From NCBI RefSeq assembly GCF_016863315.1, contig NZ_BOOQ01000021.1, positions 1 through 64,000 of the forward strand: a DNA stretch of 64,000 nt. The letters are read 5' to 3'. Under the pieces are notes generated by a model, which ran no database searches, was not told where the DNA came from, and saw only the letters and a list, made by a program, of their open reading frames with translations. Below, piece by piece: positions 61,056-64,000 of the stretch; positions within the stretch are counted from its first letter, which is position 1, and each line of letters begins with the position of its first letter. A program made the translations under genes and the position numbers. The DNA comes from Planotetraspora silvatica (GTDB lineage Bacteria > Actinomycetota > Actinomycetes > Streptosporangiales > Streptosporangiaceae).

Positions 61056-61320
61056 TCGAGCAAGGGCCGGGTCCGCGCACGGCCGTACACGAATGTGTGC
61101 ATGATCACACGGACCGTATGCGCAGGCCAACACGGCCGCGCACGAACCCGTGCATGATCACGACAAAGGTTCGCGCAGGCCAGCACAGCCGTACACGAAC
61201 CCGTGCATGATCACGCGGACCGTATGCGCAGGCCAGCATGGCCGCGCACGAACCTGTGCATGATCACGACAAAGGTTCGCGCAGGTCGGCATGGCCGCGC
61301 ACGAACCCGTGCATGATCAC
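61056..61320 (-). repeat. 53-bp repeat array B, right part, five inverted units
   Basis: Inverted cores GTGCATGATCAC end at 61108, 61161, 61214, 61267 and 61320, exactly 53 bp apart. On the minus strand the unit tails alternate between GCGAACCTTTGTC (units ending 61320 and 61214) and GCATACGGTCCG (units ending 61267 and 61161), so a 106-bp dimer has been duplicated. The outermost unit contains the stop codon of the Gfo/Idh gene. Confidence 0.96.
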
Positions 61321-62567
61321 GGCGGGGGTAGGGGGACGACGGTGGCGGTTCGGCGGGCTTGTTCTGCGGCCCATACGACGCGGTGGGAGGCGAGGCTCGT
61401 GGCGGCGTCCGTCCAGACCAGCGAGGCGTCGCCCACGGCCACCGCCCGGAGGAAGGCGTCCACGAGGGCTCCGTCTCCCCCACCATGGCCGTCCGCGGTC
61501 GAGGCTCCGCTCTCCGCGCTGGTGTCGACGACCTCCTCCCGGCCTGTACGGAAGTCAATGACCTTCAGCAGGGTCCCGTCGCCCTCCAGGTAGCCGTGTG
61601 TGCCGAAGATCCTGGTCCTGCGCTGCTCCTGCGGTGTGAACGCCGTCATGGTGAAGGAGACGGTGCCGCCCCCGGCGAACTCCCAGGAGACCACCTGATG
61701 GTCGACGGCGGAGTTGTCGCAGGCGTAGACGCACCGGCCGTAGGGTCCCTCGCGCAGGGCCTGCCGTACGCCCTCCTCGGTGTGGTCGGAGGTGACCACG
61801 CTCAACGGCCAGAACGTGCGGTCCGGATCCTTCAGGCAGTCGAGGTAGAGCCGGGGCGCCGAGTAGGGGCAGGTGGCCTCGACCGCGCAGTCGAGACACC
61901 GGTCCGCCGCGCCCTCCGGCCGGTTGGCCGCGGTGAAGTGTTTCAGCGACCCGAACGACGAGACGCGTTCGACCGGCCGGCCGGTGATGTGGAGCAGCCA
62001 GTCGATGTCGTGGCACGACTTCGCGAGCAACATGGGCGCGTCCTGCTCACGCCGCCAGTTGCCGCGCACGAACGAGTGGGCCTGGTGCCACCAGCCGACC
62101 GGCTCGAGGTGCTGCACGCTCACGATCTCGCCGATCCGCCCGGACGCGAGAAGCGAGGTGAGCACGCGGGTGTAGACGGTGTAGCGGAGCACATGGCAGA
62201 CCGTGAGGATCACTCCGGCCGCCTCCACCGCGTCCACGATGCGCCGTGCGTCGGCCTCCGAGGTGGCCATCGGCTTCTCCAGCAGCAGGTGGTGTCCCGT
62301 GCGGGCGAACGCCACGGCCTGGTCGGCGTGCTGCCCGTCCGGGCTGGCGATGACGGCGGCGTCCGCCGACCGCTGGGCGGCCAGGGCCGTCCAGTCCGCG
62401 TGGACGTGTTCCGGCGCCAGCCCGTGCTCGGCGGCGAAGGCCGCCCGGCGCTTCGGATCGGGATCGGCGACGGCGACCACGCGGGCGCCCGCGGCCGCCG
62501 CGTGGCGGGCGTAGACCGTGCCCCGCATGCCCGCTCCGACGACGACCAGTGTGACCGGCCGGCTCAT
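61317..62567 (-). CDS. Gfo/Idh/MocA-family NAD(P)-dependent oxidoreductase
   Basis: A 416-aa sugar or inositol-type dehydrogenase: Rossmann start VVVGAGMRGTVYARHA, LLEKPMATSEADARRI with the conserved EKP, and a C-terminal alpha/beta domain containing a Cys-rich stretch CLDCAVEATCPYSAP (four Cys, unusual but seen in a subfamily). Downstream of two ABC sugar permease genes, it probably oxidises the imported sugar. Its TGA (61319-61317) lies inside a 53-bp repeat unit. Confidence 0.92.
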   Translation of the reverse strand: MSRPVTLVVVGAGMRGTVYARHAAAAGARVVAVADPDPKRRAAFAAEHGLAPEHVHADWTALAAQRSADAAVIASPDGQHADQAVAFARTGHHLLLEKPMATSEADARRIVDAVEAAGVILTVCHVLRYTVYTRVLTSLLASGRIGEIVSVQHLEPVGWWHQAHSFVRGNWRREQDAPMLLAKSCHDIDWLLHITGRPVERVSSFGSLKHFTAANRPEGAADRCLDCAVEATCPYSAPRLYLDCLKDPDRTFWPLSVVTSDHTEEGVRQALREGPYGRCVYACDNSAVDHQVVSWEFAGGGTVSFTMTAFTPQEQRRTRIFGTHGYLEGDGTLLKVIDFRTGREEVVDTSAESGASTADGHGGGDGALVDAFLRAVAVGDASLVWTDAATSLASHRVVWAAEQARRTATVVPLPPP

Positions 62568-62586
62568 GTTCGATCCTCTCCGCGGG

Positions 62587-63399
62587 TCATCCCTTGAGCC
62601 CGCTGAACGACATGGTCGCGATGAAGTGCCGCTGGGCCACGAGGAACGCCGCGATCAGCGGGAAGGTCGCCAGCACGTTGCCGGCCATCAGCGCCGACCA
62701 CTGGGTGTGCCGGGCTCCCGCGAACGTCGTGAGACCCACCTGCAGGGTGTAGGTCTCCTCGGAGTTGATGGCGATCAGCGGCCAGATCAGGTCGTTCCAC
62801 GCGCCGAGGAACGTGAAGACGGCCAGGGTCGCGAGCGCGGGACGGGCGAGCGGCAACACCACGCGGAAGAACACGCCGAGGCGGTTGCAGCCGTCGATCC
62901 GGGCGGCCTCCTCCAGTTCGCGCGGCAGGCTGAGGAAGAACTGCCTCATCAGGAAGACCCCGAAGGCCGTCGCCAGCCAGGGCAGGAACGCCGCGGCCAG
63001 CGTGTCGATCAGGCCGAGGCTCTTGAAGACGAGGAACGTCGGGATCATCAGCACCTGGGTCGGCACCATGACGGTCGCCATGATGGCCACGAAGGCGACG
63101 CCCCTGCCGCGGAAGCGCAGCCGGGCGAAGCCGTACCCGGCGAGGGAGCACAACACCAGGTGGGCGACGACGGCGACGGCGGTGACGAGCAGCGTGTTGC
63201 CGAACCACCGCGGGTAGCTGTCCTCGGTGAGGACCTTGAGGTACCCGCCGAAGTCGATGTGGCTGGGCCACAGGTGCGGCGGGAACGCGTTGATCTCGGC
63301 GTCGGGCATGAACGACGTGATGAGCATCCACACCAGCGGCGCCGCGAACAACAACGACAGCGGCATGAGGACCAGGTGGTAGGGCCACTGACGCTTCAT
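62587..63399 (-). CDS. ABC sugar transporter permease (MalG type)
   Basis: A 270-aa permease with six transmembrane segments and EAA loop [14 protein letters not shown]. The ATG overlaps the MalF-type stop (ATGA). 19 nt upstream of the Gfo/Idh gene in the same operon, which continues beyond the window edge. Confidence 0.94.
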   Translation of the reverse strand: MKRQWPYHLVLMPLSLLFAAPLVWMLITSFMPDAEINAFPPHLWPSHIDFGGYLKVLTEDSYPRWFGNTLLVTAVAVVAHLVLCSLAGYGFARLRFRGRGVAFVAIMATVMVPTQVLMIPTFLVFKSLGLIDTLAAAFLPWLATAFGVFLMRQFFLSLPRELEEAARIDGCNRLGVFFRVVLPLARPALATLAVFTFLGAWNDLIWPLIAINSEETYTLQVGLTTFAGARHTQWSALMAGNVLATFPLIAAFLVAQRHFIATMSFSGLKG

Positions 63400-64000
63400 G
63401 AGGGTGCCTCCCCTCGCCGGGCGTACCAGAGCGCGCCCCCGGACACGACCAGGGTGACCACGAACAGCGCGTAGGCCACGGCCGCCCCGTATCCGGCGTG
63501 GAACAGCTGGAAGGCCTGCTGGTACAGGTAGAACACGATCACGGTGGTGGAGTCGAGGGGCTGCCCCTTGGTGGTCGTGTACACCAGGTCGAACAGTTGC
63601 AGCGCGTCGATCGTCTGCCAGATCACCAGGAAGACGGTGGCGGGCCTGAGCTGGGGCAGGGTCACCGCCCGGAAGACCCGGAACGCGCCCGCGCCGTCGA
63701 CCCGCGCCGCTTCGAGCAGTTCGCGCGGGATGTCCTGCAACGCGGCCAGGTAGACCACGATGGGCAGGCCCACCGAGCCCCACAACGACACCATGACCAG
63801 GGTGAGCAACGCCTGCGAGGGGTCCTGCAGGAATCCCTGCCGGGCGATGCCCGCGCCCGCGAGCAGGTCGTTCACGATGCCGAACTGCGGATCGAGGATG
63901 AAGTTGGCGAGGATGCCCGTGGCGGCCGCCGAGACGACGTACGGCACGAACAGGCAGGTCCGGTAGAACGCGCGGAACCGGATCGGCCGGTTGAGCGCGA
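63396..64000 (-). CDS. ABC sugar transporter permease (MalF type), cut by window end
   Basis: The C-terminal 200 residues of a permease, with EAA loop [16 protein letters not shown]. The frame stays open through the window edge (upstream residues read [20 protein letters not shown]), so the start lies beyond 64000. Partner of the MalG-type gene; a binding protein gene is expected further upstream. Confidence 0.92.
   Translation of the reverse strand, partial: ALNRPIRFRAFYRTCLFVPYVVSAAATGILANFILDPQFGIVNDLLAGAGIARQGFLQDPSQALLTLVMVSLWGSVGLPIVVYLAALQDIPRELLEAARVDGAGAFRVFRAVTLPQLRPATVFLVIWQTIDALQLFDLVYTTTKGQPLDSTTVIVFYLYQQAFQLFHAGYGAAVAYALFVVTLVVSGGALWYARRGEAPS

Noticed and set aside
60861-61210. 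Small plus-strand frames of about 70-98 codons inside array B
   Set aside because: They are translations of the 53-bp repeats and have no ribosome site.
51255-61320. CRISPR arrays for the regularly spaced 53-bp repeats
   Set aside because: The conserved core is only 12-19 bp, the intervening parts are themselves similar (GACCTG at a fixed place), orientation flips inside each array, and no cas genes are present.
1-64000. Insertion sequences, integrases, plasmid or phage origins
   Set aside because: No transposase, recombinase, replication or partition protein was found on either strand.

Overview
The window is G+C-rich actinomycete DNA. It carries a mycothiol-dependent isomerase-type protein, an MmyB-type regulator, DtxR/IdeR-type iron boxes, a TerD/TerC stress module and a CHAT protease with cyclase-homology proteins. 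A filamentous Streptosporangiales-like organism (Nonomuraea/Streptosporangium relatives) fits best, but this placement is inference. All functions are read from sequence motifs; no database search was possible.

Layout. 0-9.2 kb: a carbohydrate module with a secreted GH55-like beta-helix enzyme, a ROK repressor, an ABC sugar importer and an intracellular GH35-like glycosidase, closed by two large hairpins. 9.6-14.9 kb: a six-gene plus-strand Ter operon (unknown protein, lipoprotein, four-TM protein, TerD, DUF475/TerC, TerA/TerD-like). 14.9-23.2 kb, converging on it: a minus-strand operon Crp/Fnr > degenerate cyclase-homology protein > CHAT protease > longer cyclase-homology protein, with a membrane M48 metallopeptidase diverging from the regulator. 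This looks like a regulated biological-conflict or stress system. 23.2-31.3 kb: cobF, an MmyB-type regulator, then a minus-strand two-component/lipoprotein/MacAB-type export operon.

31.4-39.9 kb is an iron locus. Near-consensus iron boxes precede a 5'-shortened ABC exporter plus siderophore-binding lipoprotein, and precede a FecCD-FecCD-FecE importer. A 45-codon fragment resembling the C-terminus of a siderophore amino-acid N-monooxygenase follows the importer, so biosynthesis seems eroded while uptake is intact. A TetR/MFS/hydrolase cassette with its own operators splits the locus. 39.9-44.6 kb holds a DUF4190-like protein, a DHA2 drug exporter with a MarR regulator, an MDMPI-like protein and a small Cys-rich protein.

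44.9-61.3 kb is central sugar metabolism: zwf, tkt, pgi and gnd, then a DeoR regulator, an AgaS-like SIS protein, a PfkB sugar-phosphate kinase and a class II aldolase. Two near-identical 47-bp promoter/operator boxes mark the DeoR regulon. They flank an apparent insertion carrying TetR/SDR and an LRR/SDR pair preceded by an odd tRNA-like gene. The end of the window holds a Gfo/Idh oxidoreductase with two ABC sugar permeases, the last cut by the edge.

The most unusual non-coding feature is a 53-bp periodic repeat with the core GTGATCATGCAC. It fills two convergent intergenic regions (51.26-52.21 and 60.74-61.32 kb). Copies are in strict 53-bp register, point inward from both sides, and supply the stop codons of gnd and of the Gfo/Idh gene.
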